This document shows positions 1 to 10,011 of a stretch of DNA of 64,000 nt, in pieces; the stretch's first letter is position 1, and every line of letters starts with the position of its first letter. A program made the position numbers and the translations under genes. The stretch covers positions 2,268,001 through 2,332,000 of the forward strand of contig NC_022041.1 in assembly GCF_000444995.1 (NCBI RefSeq), in the 5' to 3' direction. The stretch is from Paracoccus aminophilus JCM 7686 (GTDB taxonomy: Bacteria; Pseudomonadota; Alphaproteobacteria; Rhodobacterales; Rhodobacteraceae). The notes beneath the pieces were generated by a model. The model saw only the letters and a program-made list of their open reading frames with translations. It searched no databases and was not told the origin of the DNA.

Positions 1-2
1 AT

Positions 3-101
3 GCAGGCTGGCGACTGGCGCAAGCTGGTATCATGCCGGTGACCCTGGTGGCGGATGTTGAAGAGGTGGCGGTGAAGATGGGTCTGCCGGTCCCTCACTA
101 G
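3..101 (+). CDS. 3' end of an unidentified gene cut by the window edge
   Basis: An open frame enters from the left edge and stops with TAG at 99-101. The last 32 residues are visible and end VKMGLPVPH. An internal ATG at 33 could also start a 22-residue peptide, but no good Shine-Dalgarno precedes it. I do not recognise the family. The region from here to 589 holds no other convincing gene, only a terminator hairpin and a short direct repeat. Confidence 0.25.
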   Translation, partial: AGWRLAQAGIMPVTLVADVEEVAVKMGLPVPH

Positions 102-310
102 AGATGATGGAAAATCTTCGCCCGTGCGACTGCCAGCTAGAGGCGCTGTATATTCAAACTAGGCTGACCACCTAGCGCACTCAGCAACAGCGCGAACGGT
201 TGCGATCAGTCGGTGAGTGCGCGCAAGGCATTTGCAAAACCCCGACGCGGCACGGCTAGCCTCTCCGCTGGCGCGGTGCCGATACTTACTGTGTGGAATA
301 AAACTAGATC

Positions 311-333
311 GGGCGGGGGAAACCTCGCCCTTT
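311..333 (+). terminator. Rho-independent terminator-like hairpin
   Basis: GGGCGGGG (311-318) pairs with CCTCGCCC (323-330) through a GAAA tetraloop, with one G-U pair, and is followed by TTT. It would end a transcript entering from the left. Confidence 0.6.
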
Positions 334-360
334 CTGCATCAGGTTAACGCAATGTAATCT

Positions 361-397
361 GTGCCAGAAATTTTCCTAAATTTCGTGCCAGAAATTT
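361..397. repeat. Short direct and inverted AT-rich repeats
   Basis: GTGCCAGAAATTT occurs at 361-373 and again at 385-397. Between them AAATTTC (378-384) makes an inverted pair with GAAATTT at 367-373. The pattern stands out in GC-rich DNA. It could be an operator or the repeated end of an IS21-like element, but no transposase is next to it. Confidence 0.45.
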
Positions 398-589
398 CAT
401 AACTATCTGTTTTATATTGCTATTTACAAGGTCCAGCCTCTCACCCTCTCCCCCACATGGTCATTTCCGCAGCCGTCCTATTGCGGTGGATCAGCCTCGC
501 GTCGCGCGCCAAGGCATCTTGCCTCGCAGATCTGGTGTTTTCTGGCGCAAAGCCGCGCGCTCTGCTAGGCTCGTGGCGGAGGTACTTCC

Positions 590-1054
590 ATGCGCTGGCT
601 CATTCTCTTGCTTGCTCTTGCCCTGCCCCACCCTTCGCGCGCCGAGGGAATCGTGGTGATGCCGGTGAAGTTTCTGGACACGTCGAAAGAAGCCACCGAC
701 CAAAGCGCGGCGCATCTTGATCGCATCGCCATTCTGACGCAGGTGCTGACCGAAGACATCGGAGCGACCGCGCTGTCCTCCCAAGACATTGCCACCGCCT
801 GCCCCAAGGAAACGCCGGAATGCCTGCTTGCGGCTGCGAAAGCGGCCGGGGCGCAGACCGCGATCTTCATCGTTGTCCACAAAAGCAGCAGCCTCATCAT
901 GCAGGCCTTCGTGCAGGTCCTTGATGTCGATCAGCAGCATGTGCTCTTCAAACGCGATCTCAACTTTCGCGGCGACAATGACGAGGCCTGGCGCCGCGCT
1001 GGGATCTTCATGGCGCATCAATTCACCAAGACCCCGACAACACCGGCAAAATAG
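590..1054 (+). CDS. DUF2380-family secreted protein
   Basis: A 154-residue protein. A short hydrophobic signal peptide (about residues 1-18, ending PSRA) is followed by a mature domain that opens VVMPVKFLDTS and ends with a RGDNDEAWRRAGIFM stretch. Both match my memory of the DUF2380 family, small exported alphaproteobacterial proteins related to TolB/CsgG-type N-terminal folds. Molecular function is unknown. Two cysteines (CPKETPEC) could form a disulfide in the periplasm. The gene is monocistronic or co-transcribed with the membrane protein 73 bp downstream. Confidence 0.7.
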   Translation: MRWLILLLALALPHPSRAEGIVVMPVKFLDTSKEATDQSAAHLDRIAILTQVLTEDIGATALSSQDIATACPKETPECLLAAAKAAGAQTAIFIVVHKSSSLIMQAFVQVLDVDQQHVLFKRDLNFRGDNDEAWRRAGIFMAHQFTKTPTTPAK

Positions 1055-1127
1055 GGGCTTTCACCCTTGCCCCTGCAAAGCGGACATGGTGAACAGACCC
1101 CAGACAAAACAAACAATCGAGGGTCAG

Positions 1128-1400
1128 ATGTCTTTCACGGTAAGACTGGTCATCTCTGCTTTGGTGGCCGTCGTCGTCGGCTGCGGGATGATGTATTACG
1201 ACAAGAAGAACGGCGCGGAATGGGTGGTTTCGCCCGATCAGCTCGCGGCGGCCAATGGTGCGCTGGAAAGCCGCCCCGGCACGGTCACCGTGCGCCCGAT
1301 CCGCAGCGAAACCGCCGATATGCTGCCCTTTAAATGGGCAGGCGCAGGGATTGCTGCGGGCATTCTGGCCTTCGTGGCGACCCGCCGCAAAACCGCCTAA
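1128..1400 (+). CDS. Small two-helix membrane protein, function unknown
   Basis: A 90-residue protein. The start at 1128 has a weak GAGGG upstream; an in-frame ATG at 1086 would add 14 residues. It shows a hydrophobic N-terminal segment (about residues 5-20) and a second near the C-terminus (about 65-82), with a polar, probably periplasmic stretch in between. It ends in RRK, suggesting the tail faces the cytoplasm. No family is recognised. It is convergent with rmuC, 21 bp away. Confidence 0.6.
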   Translation: MSFTVRLVISALVAVVVGCGMMYYDKKNGAEWVVSPDQLAAANGALESRPGTVTVRPIRSETADMLPFKWAGAGIAAGILAFVATRRKTA

Positions 1401-1421
1401 AACTTTGTCAGGGGGAAGGCC

Positions 1422-2960
1422 TCAGCCCTCCTCCTGATCCTCAAGCGGCAGCGAGACCGGCGCGTCCTCTTGCATCGCGCTTAAGCCGTCATGGTCGAGC
1501 CCCAGACGCTTTTGCGTCCGCGCGCCGAGTTCGCGCAGCATTTCCGCCTGACGAATGACATTGCCCGGCCCGCGCGTCAGCCGGTCGATGGCGAGCGCAT
1601 GGCTTTTCTGGGCGCGTTCCAGCTGGGTCCCGACATCCTCGACGGCGGCGACAAACCCGTGCAGCTTGTCGTAAAGCTGGCCCGCGCGCGCTGCGATCTG
1701 CATGGCATTGCTTTCGCGCCGCTCGACCGTCCAGATGTGATCGACGGTGCGCAACGTCAGCATCAAGGTGGTCGGCGTGGTCAGCCCGATGCGGCGCTCC
1801 ATCGCGAAGCGGGCAAGATCGGGATCGGCGCGCAGAGCCTCGGAGAACGCGCCCTCGATCGGGATAAACATCAGCACATAATCGACCGCGCCCTGATCGA
1901 GCCCCTGATAGCCCTTGTCCGACAGTCCCGTGATATGGGCGCGGATCGCGGCGACATGGCGCTTCATCGCCGCCGCACTGACCAAAGCATCCTCGGCATT
2001 GACCGCCTCTTCATAGGCCGAAAGCGAGACCTTGCTGTCGATCACCAGAACCTTCTTCTGAGGCAGGCGCACCACCACATCCGGGCGCCAGCGCCGCCCC
2101 TCCTCGTCCTGTCGCGTGTCTTGCGTGAGGTAATGGATCCCCTTTTCCAGCCCCGATTCCTCAAGCAACCGCTCAAGGATCATCTCGCCCCAAGCGCCCT
2201 GCTTCTGGCGGTCGCCCTTGAGCGCGCGGGTGAGCGCCACCGCCTCGCGAGAGATCTCCTCCGAGCGCTTGTGCAGCCCCTCGATCTGCTCGCGCAGGCG
2301 CGCGCGCTCTTCGTCAGTCTGCTTGTTGCGGGTCTGCAATTCGGTCTGAAAGCGGTGGACCTGATCGCGGAAGGGCGTAAGCAGCGAGGTCAGGTTCTCG
2401 CTTTGGCGCTTGTGCATATCCTCGCCCTGAACGCGCAGGGTTTCGTCAGCCATCAGCTTGAAATTCTTGCTCATCTCCTCGCGCACCTCGCGCAGGGTGG
2501 CAATGTCGCGTTCAGCACTTTCGCGATCTTTGTCCGCCGCAAGCCGCGTCTCGGCGAGCTGGCGTTGCAGGCCAGCCTCAAGCTTTTGCGCGGCATGAAG
2601 CGCATCGCGCAGCTCGTCACGCTCTTCGACCAGCTCGGCCAGCCGCGCGCCCTGCCCGGCATGTGCGCTTTCCATCCGCCCAAGCCTCAGCTCGCTTTGG
2701 TGACGGGCCTGACGCAGCTCTTCAGCCTCGGCCGCGCGCGCCGCAAGCTGCGCGGCAACCGCCGCCGCGCCCGCCGCTTGCTCGGAGAGCTGCGTCTGAA
2801 GAAGCTCGGCCCGGATCGCGCTTTCCCGCAAACCCGCGACCGCACGCCGCCACAGCGAGAAGCATAAAAGCGCCAGAAAAAGCCCAGCTGCCAGAAGAAG
2901 CTGAAGCCGCCCGGGGTCCGAGAACCACGCGGAAATCGTCATGGAAGGGGTCGCAGTCAT
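1422..2960 (-). CDS. rmuC: DNA recombination protein RmuC
   Basis: A 512-residue protein. It has an N-terminal membrane anchor (about residues 18-37), a long coiled coil (about 40-235) rich in Glu/Gln/Arg, then the RmuC nuclease-like domain (about 245-470). The PD-(D/E)XK-type signature is visible as RPDVVVRLP around D294 and VLVIDSK at 304-310. RmuC limits rearrangement at inverted repeats, and the domain is predicted to cleave DNA. Length and domain order are normal for the family. The upstream gap to the divergent FMN reductase (2961-3097) can hold promoters for both genes. Confidence 0.93.
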   Translation of the reverse strand: MTATPSMTISAWFSDPGRLQLLLAAGLFLALLCFSLWRRAVAGLRESAIRAELLQTQLSEQAAGAAAVAAQLAARAAEAEELRQARHQSELRLGRMESAHAGQGARLAELVEERDELRDALHAAQKLEAGLQRQLAETRLAADKDRESAERDIATLREVREEMSKNFKLMADETLRVQGEDMHKRQSENLTSLLTPFRDQVHRFQTELQTRNKQTDEERARLREQIEGLHKRSEEISREAVALTRALKGDRQKQGAWGEMILERLLEESGLEKGIHYLTQDTRQDEEGRRWRPDVVVRLPQKKVLVIDSKVSLSAYEEAVNAEDALVSAAAMKRHVAAIRAHITGLSDKGYQGLDQGAVDYVLMFIPIEGAFSEALRADPDLARFAMERRIGLTTPTTLMLTLRTVDHIWTVERRESNAMQIAARAGQLYDKLHGFVAAVEDVGTQLERAQKSHALAIDRLTRGPGNVIRQAEMLRELGARTQKRLGLDHDGLSAMQEDAPVSLPLEDQEEG

Positions 2961-3097
2961 ATGATATCGCCAAGTCAGGTTGCGGCAGTGTTCCCTTTTT
3001 GTGCCTGCCGTTCAAGCCCGTATCCAAGGGGTTAGCCGATCCCGTCCCGGATCCTCTGCCTATGGATGCCAAAAGACTGCGATTGAAAGGAAATGCA

Positions 3098-3646
3098 ATG
3101 ACGAAATCCATTGCGGTGCTGGTCGGTTCGCTGCGCAAAGGGGCAATCAACCTGAGCCTCGCCCATGCACTGGAAAAGCTGGCCGAGGGCAAGCTCAAGT
3201 TCCACTACGTCGAGCTGGGCGACCTGCCGCTTTACAATGAAGACCTCTGGGCCAATCCGCCGGCGGCGGTGCTGCGCATGAAAAAAGAGGTCTCCGAGGC
3301 CGATGGCATCCTGATGCTGACCCCGGAATACAACCGCAGCTATGCGGGCGTCTTGAAAAACGCGATGGATTGGGGCTCGCGTCCCTATGGCCAGAGCTGC
3401 TGGAAAAACAAACCGACCGCAGTGACCGGAGCGTCTCCGGGTGCGATCGGTGCTGCGGTGGGTCAGGCCCGCCTGCGCAATGATCTGGCGAGCCTGTCCA
3501 CGATCCTGATGCCCGGGCCGGAAGCCTATATCCAGTGGAAACCGGAGGCCTACGGTGCGGACGGCAGCGTGACCGACGAAAACACCCGCGCTTTCCTGCA
3601 GAGTTTCGTCGATCACTTCGCCAGCTTCGTCGAAAAGCTGAGCTGA
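3098..3646 (+). CDS. NADPH-dependent FMN reductase family protein
   Basis: A 182-residue flavodoxin-fold protein. The phosphate-binding loop VGSLRKGAINLSLA lies near residues 9-22, and the signature TPEYNRSYAGVLKNAMDWGSR at 75-95 is typical of the NADPH-dependent FMN/quinone reductase (ArsH/ChrR/AzoR-like) group. It should reduce FMN or quinone-type substrates with NAD(P)H in the cytoplasm; the exact substrate cannot be read. The start is fixed by GAAAGGA 6 bases before ATG at 3098. Confidence 0.88.
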   Translation: MTKSIAVLVGSLRKGAINLSLAHALEKLAEGKLKFHYVELGDLPLYNEDLWANPPAAVLRMKKEVSEADGILMLTPEYNRSYAGVLKNAMDWGSRPYGQSCWKNKPTAVTGASPGAIGAAVGQARLRNDLASLSTILMPGPEAYIQWKPEAYGADGSVTDENTRAFLQSFVDHFASFVEKLS

Positions 3647-3661
3647 TCACCTTGCCTCAGG

Positions 3662-4516
3662 TCAGATCTTTTCGGTTTTGACCTGAACCGCCTGTTTCGG
3701 CCCCCAGCTGGCATGGACCTTCACGGTCTCATTGGCTTTGTCGCGGGCGAAATAGGTCACGCGCTCGATGTTGTTCTCGCGAATGATTTCGGGCGCGTAA
3801 ATGCCGGGGCCGGTGGTGACGAGATTGTAGCCGCCAAGCTCGGGATAGAAGCCATCCACCACCTGAGCGAAGGTCGAAGCCGGCGTGCTTTCCGCGGTGC
3901 AATTGGTCAGCACCTGCTCGATCGCATGTTTCGATCCGGCAATCACCTCTTTGCCATCAATCCAGACCCCGACCTTTTCGGCGCCAGTGACCCGGTCGGT
4001 CACAACATGATAGTGGCATTCGCCAAAGTCGGCGAGCGGCACGGTCTCGACCACGGTCTCGGTGGGTTGCCAGCCAAAGACCGAGGCAATCGCCGCGTCC
4101 TCAAGCACAACCGCCGGGCCAACCGGCCAGAACGGCCCGAAGCCCTCGTCGATCACGGTGCGGTCGACAATCACCGTCTCACCCGGTTTGCGCGGATGGG
4201 TCGGCGCCTTGACATGGGTGGGTTGCGGCACTGGACCGGTGCTGTGGCCCTTGCCCGGATGGGTCGGGGCGCGTTCGGTGTGATCTTGTCTCGCATCGGC
4301 GGCGCGCCGAACTTCGACACGTTCCTGGCGCGGGCTCTCGGTGGTTTCGCGACGCATCGCCTCAGCACGCATCACCGGGCGCGCTTCGCCCCGGCTTTGC
4401 TCTGCGGCGGGACGGCGATGCCCCTCTTCGGCGCTGGCCGACAGGACGGGAAGCATCACCCCTGAAAGCGCGGTGCTGATCGCAACGGCGCCCAAAAGTA
4501 TTGATTTGATTGACAT
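3662..4516 (-). CDS. Secreted protein of unknown function
   Basis: A 284-residue protein. It has a clear signal peptide (residues 1-29, cleavage after SASA), then about 85 residues of low-complexity Arg/Glu/Pro/His-rich sequence with PTHPGK/PTHPRK repeats, then a compact C-terminal domain from about residue 110. Two cysteines (GECHYH and TNCTAE) could pair outside the membrane. No family is recognised. It converges with the FMN reductase 15 bp away. Confidence 0.65.
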   Translation of the reverse strand: MSIKSILLGAVAISTALSGVMLPVLSASAEEGHRRPAAEQSRGEARPVMRAEAMRRETTESPRQERVEVRRAADARQDHTERAPTHPGKGHSTGPVPQPTHVKAPTHPRKPGETVIVDRTVIDEGFGPFWPVGPAVVLEDAAIASVFGWQPTETVVETVPLADFGECHYHVVTDRVTGAEKVGVWIDGKEVIAGSKHAIEQVLTNCTAESTPASTFAQVVDGFYPELGGYNLVTTGPGIYAPEIIRENNIERVTYFARDKANETVKVHASWGPKQAVQVKTEKI

Positions 4517-4649
4517 TTCTTTACCCTCAAACCTCTAACCCCGGACCCTCGCGGGCCCTGCCCGGATGCCTTTTGCATCTGGCAGGAAAACGTTTGGGAC
4601 GATGGATCGTTTCTCAGAAATCGCATGGGTCCAGCACGCCAAAACGAAA

Positions 4650-4678
4650 AACGCCGATGATTCAAGACCATCGGCGTT
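4650..4678. terminator. Bidirectional terminator after rpoD
   Basis: AACGCCGATG (4650-4659) pairs perfectly with CATCGGCGTT (4669-4678). An A-rich flank on one side and a T-rich flank on the other let it work on both strands; its position fits the 3' end of rpoD. Confidence 0.85.
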
Positions 4679-4711
4679 TCTCACTTTTTCGGTGTTCGCT
4701 GCGACCGGCTG

Positions 4712-6700
4712 TTACTGGTCGAGGAAGCTGCGCAGCTTGCGCGAGCGCGAGGGATGCTTGAGCTTGCGCAGAGCTTTCGCCTCGATCTGACGGATCCGTT
4801 CGCGGGTGACCGAGAACTGCTGACCGACCTCTTCCAGCGTATGATCGGTGTTCATACCGATGCCGAAACGCATCCGCAGAACCCGCTCTTCGCGCGGGGT
4901 AAGCGAGGCAAGGACCCGCGTCGTCGTCTCTTTCAGGTTTTCCTGAATGGCCGATTCCAGCGGCAGGACGGCGTTCTTGTCCTCGATGAAATCGCCGAGC
5001 TGGCTGTCTTCCTCGTCCCCGATCGGGGTTTCGAGCGAGATCGGCTCCTTGGCGATTTTCATCACCTTGCGCACTTTCTCGAGCGGCATTTGCAGCTTTT
5101 CGGCCAATTCTTCCGGCGTCGGCTCGCGGCCGATTTCGTGAAGCATCTGACGACCGGTGCGCACCAGCTTGTTGATCGTCTCGATCATATGGACCGGGAT
5201 CCGGATCGTCCGGGCCTGATCCGCGATCGAGCGCGTGATCGCTTGACGGATCCACCAGGTCGCATAGGTCGAGAATTTATAGCCGCGCCGATATTCGAAT
5301 TTATCGACGGCCTTCATCAGACCGATGTTGCCTTCCTGAATAAGATCAAGGAATTGCAGACCGCGGTTGGTGTATTTCTTGGCAATCGAGATCACCAGAC
5401 GCAGGTTGGCCTCGACCATTTCCTTCTTGGCCTGCCGCGCCTCTTTCTCGCCGCGCTGAACCTGGTTCACGATGCGGCGGAATTCTTCGATATCGACGCC
5501 GACATATTGCCCGACATCGGCCATATCGCCACGCAGGCGATCAACCTGATCGCGCGATTTGTCGAAGAGCGTCTGCCAGCCGCGGCTCGTCCCCGAGGAC
5601 ATCCGATCAACCCAGGTCGGGTCAAGCTCGCAACCGCGATAGGCCTTGATGAACTCCTGCCGGTTGATGCGCGCGGCATCCGCCAGCTTCACCATGCCAG
5701 AGTCGATCGTCAGGATGCGGCGGTTGATGCCATAGATCTGGTCAACCAGCGCCTCGATGCGGTTGTTGTGCAGGTGCAGCTCGTTCACCAGCAAAACGAT
5801 TTCCGAGCGCTTGCGCTGATAGGCCAGCTCGTCCGAGGCCGAGAAGGTGCTGTCTTCGTTCAGCGTTGCCGACATCCGGCTGTCTTGCATATGCGCAAGC
5901 TCTTCATAGCCATGCGCAATCTGCTCGAGCGTTTCGAGAACCTTCGGCTTGAGGCTGGCCTCCATCGCGGCAAGCGACAGGCTCTGGCCGTCCTCGTCAT
6001 CCTCTTCGTCTTCGCGGCGCATCGGGTTGCCGTCGGCGTCGAATTCCTCGTCGCCGGTGCGCGCTTGGGCCGGAGCCGCGCCGACCACCGGCTCGGCGGT
6101 TTCAAGCTCGGTGTCCTCGCCCTCTTCGTCCAGCACGCGGCCGAAGGTCGCCTCAAGGTCGATCACATCGCGCAGAAGGATGTCTTCGTCGAGAAGCTCC
6201 TCGCGCCACATGGTGATGGCCTTGAAGGTCAGCGGGCTTTCGCACAGGCCCGCGATCATCGTGTTGCGACCGGCCTCGATCCGCTTGGCGATGGCGATTT
6301 CGCCCTCGCGCGACAGCAGTTCGACCGAGCCCATCTCGCGCAGATACATCCGCACCGGATCGTCCGTGCGGTCGAGCTTTTCGGTCTCGGTCGTGGCCAG
6401 AGCGACCTCGCGCGAGCCCGAACCGGTGGTGGCGAGCTGCCCCCCGGTTTCGCTGTCGTCGCTGTCCTCGTCGCTTTCGACGACCCGGATGTCCATTTCC
6501 GAGAGCATCGACATGACGTCCTCGATCTGGTCAGACGAGACCTGATCGGGCGGCAATACGGCGTTCAGCTGGTCATAGGTGATAAAGCCCCGCTCACGGC
6601 CTTCGGCGATCATCCGTTTGACCGCCGTTTGGCTCATGTCCAGCGAATGCTCATCGTCCTTGGTGTCGGGCTTGTTATCGTCGTCGTCCTTCGAGGCCAT
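4712..6700 (-). CDS. rpoD: RNA polymerase primary sigma factor RpoD (sigma-70)
   Basis: A 662-residue housekeeping sigma factor. Region 1.1 lies at about residues 20-75, region 1.2 at 114-145 ([21 protein letters not shown]), a large acidic non-conserved insert at about 190-420, region 2 at 428-505 (core binding, and -10 recognition by [13 protein letters not shown] at 476-488), region 3 at about 505-585 and region 4 at 590-655 with the -35 recognition helix ([17 protein letters not shown]). Size is normal for Rhodobacterales. dnaG lies 137 bp upstream on the same strand, as in the classical macromolecular-synthesis arrangement. Confidence 0.98.
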   Translation of the reverse strand: MASKDDDDNKPDTKDDEHSLDMSQTAVKRMIAEGRERGFITYDQLNAVLPPDQVSSDQIEDVMSMLSEMDIRVVESDEDSDDSETGGQLATTGSGSREVALATTETEKLDRTDDPVRMYLREMGSVELLSREGEIAIAKRIEAGRNTMIAGLCESPLTFKAITMWREELLDEDILLRDVIDLEATFGRVLDEEGEDTELETAEPVVGAAPAQARTGDEEFDADGNPMRREDEEDDEDGQSLSLAAMEASLKPKVLETLEQIAHGYEELAHMQDSRMSATLNEDSTFSASDELAYQRKRSEIVLLVNELHLHNNRIEALVDQIYGINRRILTIDSGMVKLADAARINRQEFIKAYRGCELDPTWVDRMSSGTSRGWQTLFDKSRDQVDRLRGDMADVGQYVGVDIEEFRRIVNQVQRGEKEARQAKKEMVEANLRLVISIAKKYTNRGLQFLDLIQEGNIGLMKAVDKFEYRRGYKFSTYATWWIRQAITRSIADQARTIRIPVHMIETINKLVRTGRQMLHEIGREPTPEELAEKLQMPLEKVRKVMKIAKEPISLETPIGDEEDSQLGDFIEDKNAVLPLESAIQENLKETTTRVLASLTPREERVLRMRFGIGMNTDHTLEEVGQQFSVTRERIRQIEAKALRKLKHPSRSRKLRSFLDQ

Positions 6701-6837
6701 GCTCGCTCCTTGCAGGCGGTGATTCGCGAATCACGCGAATCGTGTCGGCATCCGCCGGTTCTAAACAAAGACGGAGCGGATTCAAAGACCCGCACCCGGC
6801 ATTGGACCGGCTGTGATTCGGCGGATGATTCGGCGCC

Positions 6838-8790
6838 TCAGCGGCGCGGCTTCCGCCAGATTTCATTCTCCAAAGCGGACTTCAGGAAAGCCCGCTGCGC
6901 GTCGCTGTTCTCACCAAGGTCGCCCAGATCGCTCATCGCCGGGTGATCGGCCTTCTGGCGCAGGCGAGCCGACTGGCTCACGCGCCAGGTCAGTCCCTCA
7001 TCCGCCAGACCCTCTATTTCGGTTTCCGCCCGCGCGGTTTCAAGCCGGGCGGCGCGTCGGGCCTCGATCCGATCCAGCGCATTTGCAAGAACATCAGCGG
7101 CAGAATCGCCGTCCTGAGGCCGGGTGATCAGGGGAGCGGCCTTGACATGGGCCTCGGCGAGAATGCTTTCAAGAGCTTGCCGCCCGCTGTTTGACTGGGT
7201 CCCGGCCAGCAGATCATGGACAAGCTGCGCCCGGCCCGGATCTTCGGGCGTCAGCCGCTCGAGCCGGGCCTCGACGGTTGGAACCAGCTTCGGATGGGTG
7301 GCGCAGATCGCCAGCACCATCGATTCGATCATCTGCTCGGCGACTTTCTCGGCCGCTTCAGGTGAGGACAGCCGCGAGGCGCGCGTCGCAGCGACCGAAG
7401 GCGCATCAAAGCTGCGCCCCTGCCCTTGCCCACGACCCTGCCCGCGGCCCTTGTTCTCGCGGAACTCGCGCGGTTGACGCCCGCTGGCCCCATCGCCCGA
7501 GCGGCGGGGCGAGAAAAGCTCCCATTTCATCTGTTTGAAAATGGCGTTGTAGTAATCGCGCGTCGTCGGATCGGGGATCTTCGCGACCGATTCGCCAAGC
7601 GAGCGATCCAGAGCCGCGCGCCGTTCGGGGCTGTCGAAGACCTTGCCCTCGGTTTCACGCTGCCACAGCAGATCGACCAGAGGCCGCGCCGCCTCAAGCT
7701 GCTCGGCCATCGCGGGGGCTCCAAGCTTGCGGATCAGATCGTCGGGGTCCTGCCCTTCCGGCAGGATCGCGAAGCGCAAGGCCTGGCCGGGGCCGGTCAT
7801 CGGCAGCGACAGATCGATCAGCCGCAAGGCCGCGCGCACGCCCGCCGTATCGCCGTCGAGCGCGATCACCGGCTCGGGCGAGACGCGCCACATGAGCTGA
7901 AGCTGCTCGGGCGTGATCGCGGTGCCGAGGGGTGCGACCGCGCCCTCAAAACCCGCCTTCACGAGCGCGATCACATCCATATAGCCCTCGGCCACGATCA
8001 GCGGCTGACCCTTGCCGACCGCCGAGCGCGCGGGCCCCAGGTTGTAAAGATTGCGGCCCTTGTCGAACAGGGGCGTCTCGGGCGAGTTCAGATATTTCGC
8101 CCGCGCATTCGGATCCATCGCCCGGCCGCCAAAGGCGATGCAGCGCCCACGCGCATCGCGGATCGGGAACATGATCCGGCCGCGAAAGCGATCAAAGGGC
8201 GCACCGCCGTCATCGGGCTTGGCGCAAAGCCCGGCCTCGACGATCAGCCTCTCGTCGATCCCCTTGGCCTTGAGCGCCTGAAACAACCCCTGCCGCTGAT
8301 CGGGCGCATAGCCGATGCCGAAGCGCTCGCGGTCGGGATCGCTGAGGCCGCGCCGGGTCAGGTAATCGCGCGCCTCTTGCGCCATGCCGGTCTGAAGTTG
8401 CAGCCGGAACCAGCGCACCGCCTCTTCCATGACCTCGACGAGCTTGGCGCGCCGGTCGGTCTTTTGCACCTGACCGGGATCGCGCGCAGGCATGGGCAGA
8501 CCCGCCTCGCCCGCCAGAACCTCGACCGCTTCGAGAAAGCCCATCCCGTCGGCTTCTTGCATGAAGCGCAGGGCATCGCCTTTGGCATGGCAGCCGAAGC
8601 AGTAATAAAACCCTTTTTGATCATCGACATGGAACGAGGCCGATTTTTCCTGATGGAAGGGGCACGGCGCCCACCAATCGCCCTTGGCCTGATTGGAGCG
8701 GCGCAGGTCCCATTGCACCTTTCGCCCGATAATGCGCGACAAAGGCACACGGGCGCGGATTTCATCAAGGAATTGCGGAGACAGGCTCAT
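6838..8790 (-). CDS. dnaG: DNA primase DnaG
   Basis: A 650-residue primase that makes RNA primers at the replication fork. The N-terminal CHC2 zinc-binding domain has C43, H46, C64 and C67. The catalytic core has a TOPRIM segment with the acidic motif AEGYMDV and LDGDTAG further on. The C-terminal third, after a Gly/Arg/Gln-rich linker, is the DnaB-interaction region. It is on the same strand as rpoD and transcribed first. Confidence 0.97.
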   Translation of the reverse strand: MSLSPQFLDEIRARVPLSRIIGRKVQWDLRRSNQAKGDWWAPCPFHQEKSASFHVDDQKGFYYCFGCHAKGDALRFMQEADGMGFLEAVEVLAGEAGLPMPARDPGQVQKTDRRAKLVEVMEEAVRWFRLQLQTGMAQEARDYLTRRGLSDPDRERFGIGYAPDQRQGLFQALKAKGIDERLIVEAGLCAKPDDGGAPFDRFRGRIMFPIRDARGRCIAFGGRAMDPNARAKYLNSPETPLFDKGRNLYNLGPARSAVGKGQPLIVAEGYMDVIALVKAGFEGAVAPLGTAITPEQLQLMWRVSPEPVIALDGDTAGVRAALRLIDLSLPMTGPGQALRFAILPEGQDPDDLIRKLGAPAMAEQLEAARPLVDLLWQRETEGKVFDSPERRAALDRSLGESVAKIPDPTTRDYYNAIFKQMKWELFSPRRSGDGASGRQPREFRENKGRGQGRGQGQGRSFDAPSVAATRASRLSSPEAAEKVAEQMIESMVLAICATHPKLVPTVEARLERLTPEDPGRAQLVHDLLAGTQSNSGRQALESILAEAHVKAAPLITRPQDGDSAADVLANALDRIEARRAARLETARAETEIEGLADEGLTWRVSQSARLRQKADHPAMSDLGDLGENSDAQRAFLKSALENEIWRKPRR

Positions 8791-8831
8791 GGGTTGAATA
8801 TCGTCACGGAAAGGGCAGTTGAAAAGAGGGA

Positions 8832-9416
8832 TCAGGCCCCGACAGCGCCGCGCGCGAGACCTTGGTAGATGGCAATCAGCCGCTCGCGGTCAAGTCGTCC
8901 GCCCGCGCGATACCAATTGGTCACCCCGGTCAGCATACCGATAAGTGCGAGCATAGCCAGACGCGGATCGTCGAGCCGCATCCGCCCCTCGCGCTGACCG
9001 TCGATCAGGATGATCTCAAGCGCATCCTCATAGCGGCGACGCAGGCCCGCGATCATCGCATGATTTTCGGGCGAGAGGTTACGCAGTTCCATATAGGCCA
9101 GAAAGACCTCCTCGAGGTGATCGAGGCTCATCGCGATATGGGTCGCGACGAAATGATCGAGCCGGGTCAGCGCATCGGTGTCAGGGCGGTCGTGCCATTC
9201 GGCCAGCACCGCCTCCATATGGGTTTTCAGCAGATCGGCGAGAAGCGTCTGCTTGTCGGGCGTATAGGCGTAAAGCGTGCCGACCTGCACACCGACCGCC
9301 GCCGCGATCTGACGCATCGAGACCGCCGCATAGCCGTGCCGGGCAAAAAGCCGCAAAGCCGCCTCGCGGATGAGGGGGCCGGTAATCTCGGATCGGGAAC
9401 CTTGTGTGCGCGCCAT
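8832..9416 (-). CDS. TetR/AcrR-family transcriptional regulator
   Basis: A 194-residue protein. The N-terminal three-helix HTH (about residues 10-57) contains AALRLFARHGYAAVSMRQIAA and the recognition-helix end GTLYAYTPDKQTLL, typical of TetR. The C-terminal part is an all-helical ligand-binding domain with no recognisable subfamily. The frame remains open 46 codons further upstream, but the family N-terminus is reached at the ATG at 9416. A divergent lipoprotein gene starts about 150 bp away and may be its target. Confidence 0.88.
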   Translation of the reverse strand: MARTQGSRSEITGPLIREAALRLFARHGYAAVSMRQIAAAVGVQVGTLYAYTPDKQTLLADLLKTHMEAVLAEWHDRPDTDALTRLDHFVATHIAMSLDHLEEVFLAYMELRNLSPENHAMIAGLRRRYEDALEIILIDGQREGRMRLDDPRLAMLALIGMLTGVTNWYRAGGRLDRERLIAIYQGLARGAVGA

Positions 9417-9567
9417 GGCGCCTTCTATGCCGTGATCCCCGCTGGCGAAAGCCCGAACCGCGGCCCCGCGCCACCGCCCTCGCCGAGATTGCCACCGCGC
9501 GCGGCACACCCTTGTGAAACCGCACGCCCGCACTCTATCCTGCACGCCAACCAATCAGGAGAGCCCG

Positions 9568-9963
9568 ATGGCGCATTCCCCGATTTCCCGCCATCTCGGC
9601 CCCTGCCTTGCCCTTGCGCTGAGCCTGCCGCTGCTGGCTTGCGGCGATACGGTCACGGATTACCCGAAGCTCGCGCCGACCGATCAGCTGCTCGCACCTC
9701 CGGCGATTCCCGCCCATGCCCAAGAGGCTGCCGCCGCGCCGGAACGCGTGCGCGACGGGCTTGAAGCCGAGGGGCGTGGCCTCAAGGGGCGGGCCGCAGC
9801 GACCGGGTCGCGTCCGGTCGACAATCGTGATCTGACCGCCCGCGCCGCCGCCCTTCGCGCCCGCGCCGAGGCGCTCAAACAGGCCGATGTCCCCTCGGGC
9901 GGGGCCAGCATGACCAACTGCCCCGAGGGTCAGACCGATTGCGCCGCGCCGGCGAAAGAATAA
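9568..9963 (+). CDS. Small putative lipoprotein
   Basis: A 131-residue protein. A signal peptide runs to the lipobox LLAC, so Cys25 is likely acylated. The mature part is low-complexity Ala/Arg/Glu-rich and probably helical, and ends with two cysteines (NCPEGQTDC). The start is supported by AGGAGA upstream of ATG at 9568. No family is recognised. A GTG-started dehydrogenase follows 48 bp downstream. Confidence 0.65.
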   Translation: MAHSPISRHLGPCLALALSLPLLACGDTVTDYPKLAPTDQLLAPPAIPAHAQEAAAAPERVRDGLEAEGRGLKGRAAATGSRPVDNRDLTARAAALRARAEALKQADVPSGGASMTNCPEGQTDCAAPAKE

Positions 9964-10011
9964 CAGGCAAAGAACAACAGCTGCCGCAAAGGCTCCAAGA
10001 AAGGACAGGAC

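Noticed and set aside
1491..2867. Long plus-strand open frame opposite rmuC (458 codons)
   Set aside because: A shadow of high GC third positions: rmuC on the minus strand has full family motifs; the plus frame has none. The same applies to the long frames opposite rpoD, dnaG, ligA, tape measure, portal and terminase.
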